This document shows, piece after piece, positions 19,473-30,403 of a DNA stretch of 64,000 nt. The DNA lies in contig NZ_CP009149.1 in assembly GCF_000739065.1 (NCBI RefSeq), forward strand, positions 868,001 through 932,000, given 5' to 3'. The notes beneath the pieces are model-generated. The model made no database searches. It saw nothing but the letters and a program-made list of their open reading frames with translations, and was not told the origin of the DNA. How positions within the stretch are numbered: position 1 is the stretch's first letter; the number at the start of each line of letters is the position of its first letter. Both the position numbers and the translations under genes were made by a program. The DNA is from Methanocaldococcus bathoardescens. Its GTDB lineage: Archaea > AGJL01 > Methanococci > Methanococcales > Methanocaldococcaceae.

Positions 19473-19532
19473 AAAGTTGGAATAAGAATACACAATTTGT
19501 GGTTTGTGGTGATATAAGTATTAATTAGGGGG

Positions 19533-19540
19533 TATATAAA
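19533..19540 (-). promoter_or_regulatory. TATA box and BRE of the tuf promoter
   Basis: On the minus strand CAAAAGATTTATATACC gives a good BRE (AAAAG) and TATA (TTTATATA). The predicted leader is about 118 bases, long for this genome. It lies between fusA and tuf, so EF-1A and S10 can be transcribed independently of the RNA polymerase operon. Confidence 0.6.
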
Positions 19541-19617
19541 TCTTTTGGTCATAAGAAATGAACTTCTAAAAAGATGTTAAATTAAAATCTAAAAAATATT
19601 AAAAAATAATTTTAGAA

Positions 19618-21798
19618 TTATTCTAATTTAAGTCCTTTTCTCTCTCTAATCTGCTTAATTAATTGCTCTTGCATTTCTCTTGGAACTTTCTCGTATCCCG
19701 CAAACTCTATACTCCAGAGACATCTACCCTGTGTAGCTCCTCTGATAGCTCCTGCGAATCCGAACATCTCTGCAACTGGACACTTAGCTTTAATAATTGC
19801 CATATCTCCTTCTTGCTCCATATCTAAGATTTGTCCTCTTCTGTTGCTAATTTCTCTCATTGCAGCTCCCATGAAGTCTTGTGGAGTGTTGATATAGACG
19901 AACTGCATTGGCTCTAACAATACTGGATTTGCTTGCATCATTGCATCTCTAATACCAAATCTTGCCGCTGGAATCATTTGTGCTGGCCCTCTGTGGATTG
20001 CATCTTCGTGCAATACTGCATCCATTAACTTAACTTTAACTCCCTGACATTTCTCTGCTGCTAATGGACCATTTCTCATAGCTTCTTTGAACCCTTGAAT
20101 GATTAATTCTTTAACTTCATCTAAGTGGACAATACCTCTTGTCATATTAACTAAGACGTTTCCTTCATAGATACACATTACTCTCTTAGCTTCTTCTTGG
20201 TCCATTCCTGCCTTAATTAATTCTTGGACAATCTTATCATCTAATTTTCTCTTTGTATCAACATCTGGGATTTTACCTTCTTTATATGCTTGTAAAACTC
20301 CCTCTTCTAATGGTTCAACTATGAAGTAGAGCTTGTTGTGCTTGTTTGGAGATTTACTTTCAATCATTGGTGATTGTCCTGTTACTGTCTCTCTGTAGAC
20401 AACAATTGGCTGTCCAACTTCTACTGGAATTCCAGCATCTCTCTCAATCTTAAGTTTTGTAATAATCTCAATGTGCAACTCTCCCATACCGCTTAATAAG
20501 TGCTCTCCTGTTTCTTCATTAATCTCAACTCTAACTGTTGGGTCTTCTCTTGCAACTTGTCTTAAAATTTCAATTAACTTTGGTAAATCTTTTGTATTTT
20601 TAGCTTCAATAGCTACTGTAATAACTGGCTCACTGATGTGGGTTATAGCTTCGAATGGCTCAATTATATTGTCTGGGGAACAGATTGTTTCTCCTGCTGA
20701 AGCTTCTTTCAAACCAACTAACGCACAGATGTTTCCTGCTGAAATACTCTCTACTGGAATTCTCTCTGGACCCATGAAGACAGACACTTGCTGAATCTTT
20801 GCCTTTTGCTGGTTATTTACCATATAAACTTCGTCTCCCTGCTTAATTCTACCACTGAACAATCTACAGACAGAAACAGCTCCAGCGTGTTTATCTACAA
20901 TAATCTTTGTAATAACTCCTGCTAATGGTCCGTTAGGGTCGCAGTTAAGCATAGCTTTTCCAGCTTCTGATTCCAAATCCCCTTTCCATAAGTGTGGAAT
21001 TCTGTATTTCTGAGCTTCTGGTGGGCTTGGTAAGTGCTTAATGACCATATCTAAAACAACTTCGTGTAATGGGGCTTTTTCAGCTAATTCATCTTGCTTA
21101 TCTTCTTCACAATACTTAATTATATCTTTGAATGTAATTCCACTCTTCTTCATGAATGGAACTGAAATTGCCCAGTTGTTGTAAGCTGAACCAAACGCAA
21201 CACTTCCATCTTCAACTCTAACTAACCACTTATCTTTAAATTCTTCTGGAGCCATCTTTCTAATTAAGTTGTTAATATCGTTAATAATCTTGATAAATCT
21301 GCTTTGCAACTCTTCAGGTGTTAATTTTAACTCGTTAATTAATCTATCTACTTTGTTAATGAAGAGAACTGGCTTAACTCTCTCTCTTAATGCTTGTCTT
21401 AAGACAGTTTCTGTTTGTGGCATAACCCCTTCAACTGCACAGACAACGACAATTGCCCCATCAATAGCTCTCATAGCTCTTGTAACGTCTCCTCCAAAAT
21501 CAACGTGTCCAGGGGTGTCAATTAAGTTAATTAAATACTCTTTTCCTTCATAGGTGTGGACCATTGAAACGTTTGCAGCGAAGATTGTAATTCCTCTTTG
21601 AGCCTCTTCTTCGTCAAAGTCAAGAGCTAATTGTTCTCCAGCCAATTCTTTTGAAATCATTCCTGCTCCAGCTAATAAGTTATCTGATAATGTTGTCTTT
21701 CCGTGGTCAATGTGTGCACAGATTCCAATATTTCTTATTCTATCATACTTTTCCATTAACTCCTTAATTTTAGCAATCATCTTTGCTCTTTTTCCCAT
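19618..21798 (-). CDS. fusA: Translation elongation factor 2
   Basis: A 726-residue protein starting [20 protein letters not shown] after GGTGAAGG; the ATG at 21831 lies before the ribosome binding site. It has G1 [10 protein letters not shown]3 [10 protein letters not shown] and G4 NKVDR. The C-terminal domain IV carries [10 protein letters not shown], whose histidine is the residue turned into diphthamide in archaea and eukaryotes. It drives ribosomal translocation. No intein is present. Confidence 0.98.
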   Translation of the reverse strand: MGKRAKMIAKIKELMEKYDRIRNIGICAHIDHGKTTLSDNLLAGAGMISKELAGEQLALDFDEEEAQRGITIFAANVSMVHTYEGKEYLINLIDTPGHVDFGGDVTRAMRAIDGAIVVVCAVEGVMPQTETVLRQALRERVKPVLFINKVDRLINELKLTPEELQSRFIKIINDINNLIRKMAPEEFKDKWLVRVEDGSVAFGSAYNNWAISVPFMKKSGITFKDIIKYCEEDKQDELAEKAPLHEVVLDMVIKHLPSPPEAQKYRIPHLWKGDLESEAGKAMLNCDPNGPLAGVITKIIVDKHAGAVSVCRLFSGRIKQGDEVYMVNNQQKAKIQQVSVFMGPERIPVESISAGNICALVGLKEASAGETICSPDNIIEPFEAITHISEPVITVAIEAKNTKDLPKLIEILRQVAREDPTVRVEINEETGEHLLSGMGELHIEIITKLKIERDAGIPVEVGQPIVVYRETVTGQSPMIESKSPNKHNKLYFIVEPLEEGVLQAYKEGKIPDVDTKRKLDDKIVQELIKAGMDQEEAKRVMCIYEGNVLVNMTRGIVHLDEVKELIIQGFKEAMRNGPLAAEKCQGVKVKLMDAVLHEDAIHRGPAQMIPAARFGIRDAMMQANPVLLEPMQFVYINTPQDFMGAAMREISNRRGQILDMEQEGDMAIIKAKCPVAEMFGFAGAIRGATQGRCLWSIEFAGYEKVPREMQEQLIKQIRERKGLKLE

Positions 21799-21918
21799 AT
21801 CCTTCACCTTTAATTTTATTTTGTTATACATTGTTTAATAATTGTTTAAAAATTTAAAAGTTTATTAGGTTGTTGAGATGATAAAGTTTGGATATAATAT
21901 TGAAAAGGTAGTATAAAT

Positions 21919-22494
21919 TTATCTTGCTGACTGAGCAACTCTCTCTGTTTCTTCTTTCTTTCTAACTGCATAGCTTTTCTGAATGTCTCCTCTTGCAGCT
22001 GCAATTATTTCTTCTGCCAATGCTTCTTCAATTGGCTTCTTACTTTTATGAGCAGCCATGTAAGCTCCAATAGCAATATTTCTTAAAGCAACATCTATTC
22101 TTCTTAAAGATGAACAATCAACTGATTGTAAATAGACAATTCCTCCATAGGAAATTCTTGTTGTATCTTCTCTTGGACCAGCGTTTTCAATTGCATCTAC
22201 TAAAACTTGAATTGGGTTTTGCTTAGTTCTTTTTTCAATAATTTCAAAAGCATTTTCAACTATTTTTAATGCTTTTAATTTTTTACCTGTGTTTTCTTCT
22301 CTTCTCATAACTTTATTTACTAATCTTTCAACAATGTTCATTTTTGCTTTTTCAAACTGTCTCTTTGTGTATCTTCCTGCTGTATGTGGAACATAGATTG
22401 GTGTTAAGTTTATGTAGTTTCTTAAACCAGGGTCTTTGACAACAACATCCTTTGTACTCCATTTTCCAAATATCTTAATTTCATCGAGCTCCAA
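21919..22494 (-). CDS. rpsG: Small ribosomal subunit protein uS7
   Basis: A 191-residue S7 in the archaeal/eukaryotic long form: [27 protein letters not shown] at the start, [24 protein letters not shown], and [29 protein letters not shown]. It nucleates the 30S head on 16S rRNA. It lies between rpsL and fusA in the str-type operon. Confidence 0.97.
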   Translation of the reverse strand: MELDEIKIFGKWSTKDVVVKDPGLRNYINLTPIYVPHTAGRYTKRQFEKAKMNIVERLVNKVMRREENTGKKLKALKIVENAFEIIEKRTKQNPIQVLVDAIENAGPREDTTRISYGGIVYLQSVDCSSLRRIDVALRNIAIGAYMAAHKSKKPIEEALAEEIIAAARGDIQKSYAVRKKEETERVAQSAR

Positions 22495-22554
22495 ATTACC
22501 ACCTCATCCCTAACTATTTCTATAAAATTTTTAATAAATTTAAATATGGGCAAT

Positions 22555-23001
22555 TTATCTTTTGATTTTCTCTTGTCTTCCTCTAACTAATTCTCTCAAT
22601 GAGTTTCTACCAACCATTATAACTTTATACTTAACTCCTGGAATGTCCCCCTTAGCTCTTGGCCCTTTAGGCCCTCCAATACCTTCAATAATAACTTCGT
22701 CGTGCTCATCAATGAAGTTGATAGCATGGTTTCCTGGACAGAAAGCAGTGACAACTCTACCGTTTTTAATTAACTGAACTCTGACACACTTTCTAATAGC
22801 TGAGTTTGGCTGCTTTGCCTCTAAACCAACTTTTTCAATAACTATTCCTCTTGCCATTGGTGCTCCTTCTAATGGGTCATACTTCTCTTTTAATTTTAAA
22901 ACTCTTCTAACGTAGTTGTAATCGTGCCATCTACACCATTTTCTTTTTAATCTTAATTTTCTACCAGCAAATTCTCCTCTTGGTGATTTACTTCCACTCA
23001 T
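22555..23001 (-). CDS. rpsL: Small ribosomal subunit protein uS12
   Basis: A 148-residue S12 starting [20 protein letters not shown] after GGTGAAGATT; the GTG at 23010 lies on the ribosome binding site. It contains the decoding loop [19 protein letters not shown] and [21 protein letters not shown]. It acts in decoding accuracy at the A site. A TATA-like ATATTTATATG near 23090 may provide a promoter between nusA and rpsL. Confidence 0.97.
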   Translation of the reverse strand: MSGSKSPRGEFAGRKLRLKRKWCRWHDYNYVRRVLKLKEKYDPLEGAPMARGIVIEKVGLEAKQPNSAIRKCVRVQLIKNGRVVTAFCPGNHAINFIDEHDEVIIEGIGGPKGPRAKGDIPGVKYKVIMVGRNSLRELVRGRQEKIKR

Positions 23002-23102
23002 AATCTTCACCTTACTATATTCTTGATTGTTAATTGTTATGATTGATAATTATTTTAAATATTTCATGAATAATTTCAAACGACATATACATATAAATAT
23101 TT

Positions 23103-23654
23103 TTACTCGTTAGCAGTTTCTTTTACATCTTGTTGAGCTTCTGTTTCTTGATTGGTTTCAGTTTGTTCTTGCTGCTGCTCTTTAGCTACAGGTTTTCTTG
23201 CTCCTTTTCTTTTAAATTTCTGATTTTCAACAATAACTTTTATTTTTGTAATTTTTGTGTGTCTTTTTAAAATCTTTAAAGCTCTTTCTAAGTTTTTACC
23301 CTTTTCTCCAAAAACCGCTCTTCTGACTTTTGGATTTATTTTGATAAAAGCAACAACATCCTTTCCAACTCTCTTAACCCATACATCCTCTAACTGTATT
23401 GGTGCAAATATATTTCTTATAAACTTTCTCCAATCGTCTGAGTATTCAATGATGTCAACTTTCTTTCCAAATTTCTCTTCTGCTGTTTTAACGTTCTCTC
23501 CTCCTTTCCCAATTGCCGCTCCAACATCACCCTCCTTTACAATAAAAGCAACTCTTTCATCATTTAATACACAGTCGATTATGGGAACATTAGCAATTTT
23601 TTCAAAAAATCCAATTTTCATAATTTCTTCTGTTGTTAATCTTACCTTAGCCAT
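23103..23654 (-). CDS. nusA: NusA-like transcription factor with KH domains
   Basis: A 183-residue archaeal NusA, lacking the bacterial N-terminal domain. Two KH RNA-binding domains are seen: GDVGAAIGKGGENVKTAEEKFGKK and KVRRAVFGEKGKNLERALKI. The C-terminal 40 residues are a low-complexity tail rich in Q and E, with QQQEQTETNQETE. The stop overlaps nothing downstream, but its start ATG shares bases with the rpl30e stop, so the two are coupled. Confidence 0.93.
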   Translation of the reverse strand: MAKVRLTTEEIMKIGFFEKIANVPIIDCVLNDERVAFIVKEGDVGAAIGKGGENVKTAEEKFGKKVDIIEYSDDWRKFIRNIFAPIQLEDVWVKRVGKDVVAFIKINPKVRRAVFGEKGKNLERALKILKRHTKITKIKVIVENQKFKRKGARKPVAKEQQQEQTETNQETEAQQDVKETANE

Positions 23655-23968
23655 TATTCACCACCTTCTTTCTTCTCTACCAACTCCATAATGTTTGAAA
23701 GCCCTTCATCTAAAACCAAAAGAGCAGCAACTGGGAAAGGTTTCCCACAAACCGCTCCCAGTTCTAATGATGTTATTTTGTGTTGATAAACTGGGATGTT
23801 TGATAACTTGGCGTAGTATTTGACATCCTCTTCCAAATCTTTTGGAATGTTTCCTGCTATCACTACTAACTTACCTTCTCCGTGTTTAATGAATTTTATT
23901 GTTCTTTTTGAACCTAAAATTACTTTACCTGTATCTACTGCGGTTCTAATTGCTTTATTTACATCCAT
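23654..23968 (-). CDS. rpl30e: Large ribosomal subunit protein eL30
   Basis: A 104-residue L30e/L7Ae-like protein starting [23 protein letters not shown] after GGAGGGAGAAT; the longer frame starting 23986 includes the ribosome binding site. It contains [34 protein letters not shown] and [20 protein letters not shown]. It is a 50S protein with a K-turn-binding fold. Gene order (rpoA2, rpl30e, nusA, rpsL) is the archaeal standard. Confidence 0.95.
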   Translation of the reverse strand: MDVNKAIRTAVDTGKVILGSKRTIKFIKHGEGKLVVIAGNIPKDLEEDVKYYAKLSNIPVYQHKITSLELGAVCGKPFPVAALLVLDEGLSNIMELVEKKEGGE

Positions 23969-23994
23969 ATTCTCCCTCCTTCTCATTTTTTACT

Positions 23995-24117
23995 CCGGAG
24001 GGATTTCTTAGGACTTTCGCAGGCAGACATATTTTAACTTTGGAACTTAGACGTCTAAGGGATGTCAATATTCAATATAAAACATTTACTCCTGCGAAAG
24101 TCCTAACTCCCTACCGG
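23995..24117. other. Long inverted-repeat element in the rpoA2-rpl30e gap (structured RNA or MITE-like)
   Basis: A perfect 16-bp inverted repeat, TTAGGACTTTCGCAGG at 24008-24023 and its complement at 24091-24106, encloses 67 bases. Pairing extends outward through AGGGA/TCCCT and CCGG/CCGG, giving about 24 bp with a small internal loop. Inside are a second pair GACAT/ATGTC and the palindrome CTTAGACGTCTAAG. Its GC content is far above the surroundings, as expected of a functional RNA in a hyperthermophile. It lies just before rpl30e in the operon. It does not look like tRNA, SRP RNA or H/ACA RNA. A small TIR element is the alternative. Confidence 0.55.
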
Positions 24118-24222
24118 TAAGAATATTGGTTTTCGATAATAGTTTCTCTATATTTATATACTTTTTGGATGAAATAAAAACATCAAAAAATTAAATCAAT
24201 TTTTTGTTTAAATTTTTTTGAA

Positions 24223-24281
24223 GGTCAGAGAAGGGCGCGTTCATCATCACTATTCAGCACATCGATGTATCATCATCCCCC
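24223..24281 (-). ncRNA. C/D box sRNA (2'-O-methylation guide) candidate
   Basis: Read on the minus strand: C box ATGATGA (24276-24270), 12-base guide, D' box CTGA (24257-24254), three bases, C' box GTGATGA (24250-24244), guide ending CGCGCCCTTCT, D box CTGA (24228-24225), closed by GG/CC. Box sequences and the short D'-C' spacer match archaeal C/D sRNAs, which guide ribose methylation with L7Ae, Nop5 and fibrillarin. It lies 70 bases after the rpoA2 stop, probably co-transcribed. The D' guide resembles the complement of the conserved CACCUCGAUGU of the 23S peptidyl-transferase loop but with a mismatch, so the target is open. Confidence 0.72.
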
Positions 24282-24349
24282 GATATAAAATAGTAGTTAT
24301 TTATGAATTTATGATGTTAATGTTAAAAGTGAATTTTAATATAAAAACT

Positions 24350-25522
<1,173 letters not shown>

Positions 25523-25575
25523 TCACCTTAAAAAATTAAAAATGTTAAAAATTTGTTTAAAAAATTTTTAGAGCT

Positions 25576-28245
25576 TTATTTGTTATATTTCATCTTAACC
25601 TTATCGATTATTCTATCGATATTTACTGATTTTCCTCTATCAGCAAGCATTGGGTCAATTCCATCCTCTCCATACCTAAACTGAATCATAATTCCTCTTG
25701 AATCTCTAACTGTTCCATCAAATTCTGTTTTTAAATCTTGTAGAGCGTTAATTAATCTTCTCTGCATGTAACCAGACTGAGCTGTTCTAACCGCCTGGTC
25801 AACTAAACCTTCTCTACCTCCCATAGCGTGGAAGAAGAATTCTGTTGGACTTAACCCTTTCTTATAACTACTTCTAACAAACCCGTGAGATTTTGCATCC
25901 AAGCTTCCCTTTTCGAAGTGAGGCAATACTCTACCTCTATAACCTCTAAAGATTCTTTTACCTCTAACTGACTGCTGCCCTAAACATGCTGCCATCTGTG
26001 TTAAGTTTAATATATTACCTCTTGCTCCAGTAACTGCCATGATAACCGCATGGTTATCTAAACCTAAGTATCTCTCAGCAATAGCCCCTGCCTTATCTCT
26101 CGCCTCTCTTAAAACATTGCTTATATATGCCTCTCTTGATTCTTCTAAGTTTAAACCTGGAAGCAATTCAAGTTCTCCTCTTTCATATTTCTCAATAATT
26201 TCTTTAACTTTCTCTTCTGCCTCATCTAAAACTTTTTCAATCTCTTTTAATGCTTCTTCTGGTAAATCCTCATCGTCAATACCTGTTGTAAATCCTCTTA
26301 GCATCACTGCCCTTATTGCCATCTTAGTAGCTGAATCCAAGAATTTCCTTCCAGCTTCTGGACCAAACTCTTTAACTATTGTGTGTAAAATTAAACCTGC
26401 CTCTGCCCCATAACCGTTTTTATCAATAACTCCTTTAATTAATTCTCCATCTTTTATTACAACATAAGCATCGTATTCACATTCCTCTTTTTTACAAACA
26501 TCACACTTTCTACAAATCTTTGCCTTATATCTCAAATTCAATCCTTTTGGTAATGCTTTACTGAATATCTTCTTACCTGAGTATAATGGGACTCCATTCT
26601 CTATCTTATCTGGCTCCCATAATTCATCCTTAATGCCACCACTTCTTAAAATTAGGGTAGCTTCATCCTTTGTGAAGTAGTTTGAAGTTAAGAGATAAGC
26701 TCCTGAGATAAAGTCATGTATAGCCCCAATAATCGGCCCTCCAAATCTTGGGGAAAGGATGTGTTTCTCTACAAGCATTAAAGCCTCTGCTTCTGCTCTC
26801 GCTTCTTCTGACTGAGGAACGTGTAAGTTCATCTCGTCTCCATCGAAGTCAGCGTTATATGGTGGACAAACACATAAATTGTGTCTAAATGTTCTGTATG
26901 GTAAAACCCTTACTCTATGAGCCATAATAGACATTCTGTGTAATGATGGCTGTCTGTTGTATAAAACGATATCTCCATCCATTAAATGTCTCTCAACAAT
27001 ATCTCCTTCTCTTATATTCTCTGCCCAGAAATCTTTATTGCTTTCAGTTATCTTAACCTTAAATTCTTGCTCTGTTCCATCCCTACCAACCATCTTTCTT
27101 ATAACGTAATTAACCCCCGGGTGTTTCTCTGAACCATTCTTTAATAATTTTCTTATTCTTTCAATGTTGTATTTTGTTACCTTTTCTGGAACTGTTAGCT
27201 CTTTAGCTACAACTTCAGGGACTCCAACTTCATTAATACTTAAGCATGGGTCTGGGGAAATTACAGTTCTTGATGAGAAGTTAACCCTCTTACCAGCTAA
27301 GTTGTATCTAAATCTTCCCTCTTTACCTTTCAATCTCTGAGCTAATGTTTTTAATGGTCTTCCACTTCTATGCTTAGCTGGTGGAATTCCTGGAGCTTCG
27401 TTATCGAAGTAGGTATTTACGTGATATTGTAAGAGATTCCACAAATCTTCAATAATTAAGTTTGGTGCCCCTCCTTCTATATTCTCTTCTAATCTATTGT
27501 TAATTCTAATGATATCAACTAATTTGTGAGTTAAGTCATCTTCACTTCTTTCTCCAGTTTCTAAGGTAATTGATGGTCTTACAGTTACTGGTGGAACTGG
27601 TAAAACTGTGAGAACCATCCATTCTGGTCTTGCAACTTCTGGGTTTAAGCCAAGTAAAATACAATCTTCATCTGGAATTTTCTCTAAAATTTCTCTAACA
27701 TCTGATGGGGTTAGTGTTTTTTCTTCATTACCATCAATTCTATAGTAGGTTGTTGGCTTCTCATACTTTATATCATACTTAATCTCTCCACAATGTGGGC
27801 AGATGGTTACTTTTGAAGCTTCTTTATAAACTTCTTCACAAACTTCCCACTTATTTCCACCATCTCTCTCCAATTTTTCCATCTTTTCTAAAATTTCTTT
27901 TCTTTTAGTCTCACTTATTGCTACTTTTCCACAGTGTGGACAAACAGCTTTTAATATCTTATATATTGTTTTAGCAAATCCAATATGTATAACTGGCTTA
28001 GCTAACTCTATATGCCCAAAATGTCCTGGACACTCTCCAATCCTTCCTCCACATGTTTTACAAACTAAACCAGGGTCTATAACCCCTAATCTTGTGTCCA
28101 TTAAACCTCCATCTATTGGATAACCATCTTCATCGTAAGTGTCTGGTGTAACTATCTTAGCCACTGACATCTGCCTTATGTAATCTGGAGATAACAAACC
28201 AAACATTATTTCTCCAATCTCCTTAGGAATTTCGTATCTCTCCAT
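25576..28245 (-). CDS. rpoA1: DNA-directed RNA polymerase subunit A' (N-terminal part of the largest subunit)
   Basis: An 889-residue protein starting MERYEIPKEIGEIMFGLLSP after GGTGATGTTG. It has the zinc site CKTCGGRIGECPGHFGH, a second CPHCGK/CPHCGE pair, and the catalytic magnesium loop YNADFDGDEMNLHVPQSEEARAE (split here only in description). A third cluster is CRKCDVCKKEEC. It is the main catalytic subunit. No intein is present, unlike my memory of the M. jannaschii gene. Confidence 0.97.
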   Translation of the reverse strand: MERYEIPKEIGEIMFGLLSPDYIRQMSVAKIVTPDTYDEDGYPIDGGLMDTRLGVIDPGLVCKTCGGRIGECPGHFGHIELAKPVIHIGFAKTIYKILKAVCPHCGKVAISETKRKEILEKMEKLERDGGNKWEVCEEVYKEASKVTICPHCGEIKYDIKYEKPTTYYRIDGNEEKTLTPSDVREILEKIPDEDCILLGLNPEVARPEWMVLTVLPVPPVTVRPSITLETGERSEDDLTHKLVDIIRINNRLEENIEGGAPNLIIEDLWNLLQYHVNTYFDNEAPGIPPAKHRSGRPLKTLAQRLKGKEGRFRYNLAGKRVNFSSRTVISPDPCLSINEVGVPEVVAKELTVPEKVTKYNIERIRKLLKNGSEKHPGVNYVIRKMVGRDGTEQEFKVKITESNKDFWAENIREGDIVERHLMDGDIVLYNRQPSLHRMSIMAHRVRVLPYRTFRHNLCVCPPYNADFDGDEMNLHVPQSEEARAEAEALMLVEKHILSPRFGGPIIGAIHDFISGAYLLTSNYFTKDEATLILRSGGIKDELWEPDKIENGVPLYSGKKIFSKALPKGLNLRYKAKICRKCDVCKKEECEYDAYVVIKDGELIKGVIDKNGYGAEAGLILHTIVKEFGPEAGRKFLDSATKMAIRAVMLRGFTTGIDDEDLPEEALKEIEKVLDEAEEKVKEIIEKYERGELELLPGLNLEESREAYISNVLREARDKAGAIAERYLGLDNHAVIMAVTGARGNILNLTQMAACLGQQSVRGKRIFRGYRGRVLPHFEKGSLDAKSHGFVRSSYKKGLSPTEFFFHAMGGREGLVDQAVRTAQSGYMQRRLINALQDLKTEFDGTVRDSRGIMIQFRYGEDGIDPMLADRGKSVNIDRIIDKVKMKYNK

Positions 28246-28393
28246 CAACATCACCAAAGGTTAAGGATTTGCTTTTTATTTAGCCATTTGTTAATTTTTG
28301 GTTTTTAGTTAATTTTACGTTGAGTATGGAGTATGTTTGATTAATTTAAATTAATTTAATTTAAATTAAAAAGTTGTATAAAATGGCAAAGCT

Positions 28394-30295
28394 TTATTGT
28401 TTCTGCTCAACTTTTTCTTTTTCTAACTTTTCAACAAACTCCTCAAAATCTTCTAATTCAACTTTATCTTTAACTTTAAGTTTTGGTAAGATACACATAC
28501 TCTTCAACTCATCTAACAACAACTTAAATGCATAAGGTATTCTAACAAATGGAATCTTCTTGGAATTATAGAGATTTTCAATTTCACCACATATTGGACA
28601 GTATTTTATGTTTCTCTTGTAATCTAATATAGCAAAGTCCCCACATTTTGAACATATACAGATATCGTAAGGGTCTGATTCATCCATAAGCCTTTCTTTT
28701 AATAGCATAGCTGCTCCATGACCAATTAAAACGTCCCTCTCCATCTCTCCAAATCTTAGACCTCCTTCCCTTGCTCTTCCTTCTGTTGGTTGTCTTGTCA
28801 ATACTTGGACAGGTCCTCTACTTCTTGCGTGTATCTTTCCAGCTACTAAGTGGTGTAATTTCTGGTAGTATGCTATCCCAATATAAATCTCTACTTCAAA
28901 CTTTTTCCCTGTCTTACCATCATACATAACTTCTTTACCATGGTGCTTAAATCCTAAAGCCTCTAAAGCTTTTCTTAAATCCCATTCCTTCTCTCCACTG
29001 AATATAGTTCCATCTATCCTTCTTCCTTCTAAAGCTCCAACCTTACCTCCAAGCATTTCCAACAATTGCCCAACGGTCATTCTTGATGGAATTGCGTGTG
29101 GATTAATTATGATATCAGGAACTATTCCACTCTCAGTGAAAGGCAAATCTTCCTGTGGAACTGTAAGCCCTATAACCCCTTTCTGCCCGTGTCTTGAAGC
29201 AAACTTATCTCCAAGCTCTGGAATTCTTAAATCTCTAACTTTAATCTTAACCAACCTATTTCCTTCTTTTGTTTCAGTTAGTATAACTTTATCAATATAA
29301 CCTTCCTCTCCATGTCTTACAACGACTGATGAATCCCTTCTCTGTGGTTTAACTTGAATTGTTATCTCATGCTCCTCTAAGAACCTTGGAGGAGAGGTTT
29401 TACCAACAATTACATCTCCACCTTTTACATGAGCTTCTACAGCGGCAATTCCATCCTCTTCTAAGTATTTATAAGCTTCTTCTGACCTATAACCTCTAAC
29501 TCCCTTATCAGGAATCTCAAATCTATCCATCTGTCCTCCAGGATACCTTCTCTCACATGCATCGTAAGTTCTAAAGAATGTGCTTCTTCCTAAACCTCTA
29601 TCAATAGCTGATTTATTAAAGACGATAGCATCCTCCATGTTGTATCCTTCATAGCTCATAATGGCTACAACAAAGTTCTGTCCTGCTGGTCTTTTATCGA
29701 AACCTAAAATCTCTTGGTGTTTTGTCCTAACAATTGGCACTTGTGGATAATGTAAGTAATGCCCTCTTGTGTCCAATCTCCATTTTATGTTACTCATTGG
29801 AATTCCTAATGACTGCTTCCCCATTGCCGCAGCCATTGTAATTCTTGGAGCAGAGTTGTGCTCTGGGTAAGGAGCAACCCCTGCCCCAATACCTAATATT
29901 GTGAGTGGGTCTATCTCTAAGTGGGTGTGTTTTTCTGTCAGCTCTTCTTCAGATAAAGCTATATAAGCATTCTCCTCTTCTTCAGCATCTAAATACTCAA
30001 TAACCCCTTCTTTAACTAAATCTGAGAATGTAATTTCCCCATTTCTTAATTTTTCAATATGTTCTTTAGTTAATTTTGGTTTTCCATTCTCTACAACTAT
30101 TAATGGTCTAACAATTCTCCCAGCATCCGTGTTTATGTGAATATCATTACTCTCTTCGTAATATGCAACAGTTGTGTATTGAGGAAGTTCTCCTTTTCTC
30201 CTCGCTTCTTTAATAAAATTAACAAGTTCTTCTGGTTTGTCTGTAGTTCCAACTAACTTTCCATTAACATAAATATTTACTTCCCTTGATACCAA
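28394..30295 (-). CDS. rpoB1: DNA-directed RNA polymerase subunit B' (C-terminal part of the second subunit)
   Basis: A 633-residue protein. The likely start is the TTG at 30295, which follows AGGTGAAAAAC; the GTG at 30304 overlaps the ribosome binding site. Key motifs are [46 protein letters not shown] and the C-terminal zinc cluster CICSKCGD...CPICGE. Methanogens have the B subunit split into B'' and B', as here. It lies directly after rpoB2. Confidence 0.96.
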   Translation of the reverse strand: MVSREVNIYVNGKLVGTTDKPEELVNFIKEARRKGELPQYTTVAYYEESNDIHINTDAGRIVRPLIVVENGKPKLTKEHIEKLRNGEITFSDLVKEGVIEYLDAEEEENAYIALSEEELTEKHTHLEIDPLTILGIGAGVAPYPEHNSAPRITMAAAMGKQSLGIPMSNIKWRLDTRGHYLHYPQVPIVRTKHQEILGFDKRPAGQNFVVAIMSYEGYNMEDAIVFNKSAIDRGLGRSTFFRTYDACERRYPGGQMDRFEIPDKGVRGYRSEEAYKYLEEDGIAAVEAHVKGGDVIVGKTSPPRFLEEHEITIQVKPQRRDSSVVVRHGEEGYIDKVILTETKEGNRLVKIKVRDLRIPELGDKFASRHGQKGVIGLTVPQEDLPFTESGIVPDIIINPHAIPSRMTVGQLLEMLGGKVGALEGRRIDGTIFSGEKEWDLRKALEALGFKHHGKEVMYDGKTGKKFEVEIYIGIAYYQKLHHLVAGKIHARSRGPVQVLTRQPTEGRAREGGLRFGEMERDVLIGHGAAMLLKERLMDESDPYDICICSKCGDFAILDYKRNIKYCPICGEIENLYNSKKIPFVRIPYAFKLLLDELKSMCILPKLKVKDKVELEDFEEFVEKLEKEKVEQKQ

Positions 30296-30403
30296 GTTTT
30301 TCACCTAAAAAGATTTTTTATTTAAAATCATTGAAAAGATTAAAAATTAAATTGAAAAATCTAATAAAAGCGTATAATTAAACAAAATTTATTTATGATT
30401 TAT

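Noticed and set aside
23995-24117. tRNA or SRP RNA
   Set aside because: No T-arm consensus (GTTCGAATC), no tRNA length or cloverleaf, and far too short for SRP RNA.
28335-28370. Repeated TTAATTTAAATTAA tract before rpoB1's stop region
   Set aside because: Simple AT-rich sequence common in this genome; no unit conserved elsewhere in the window.
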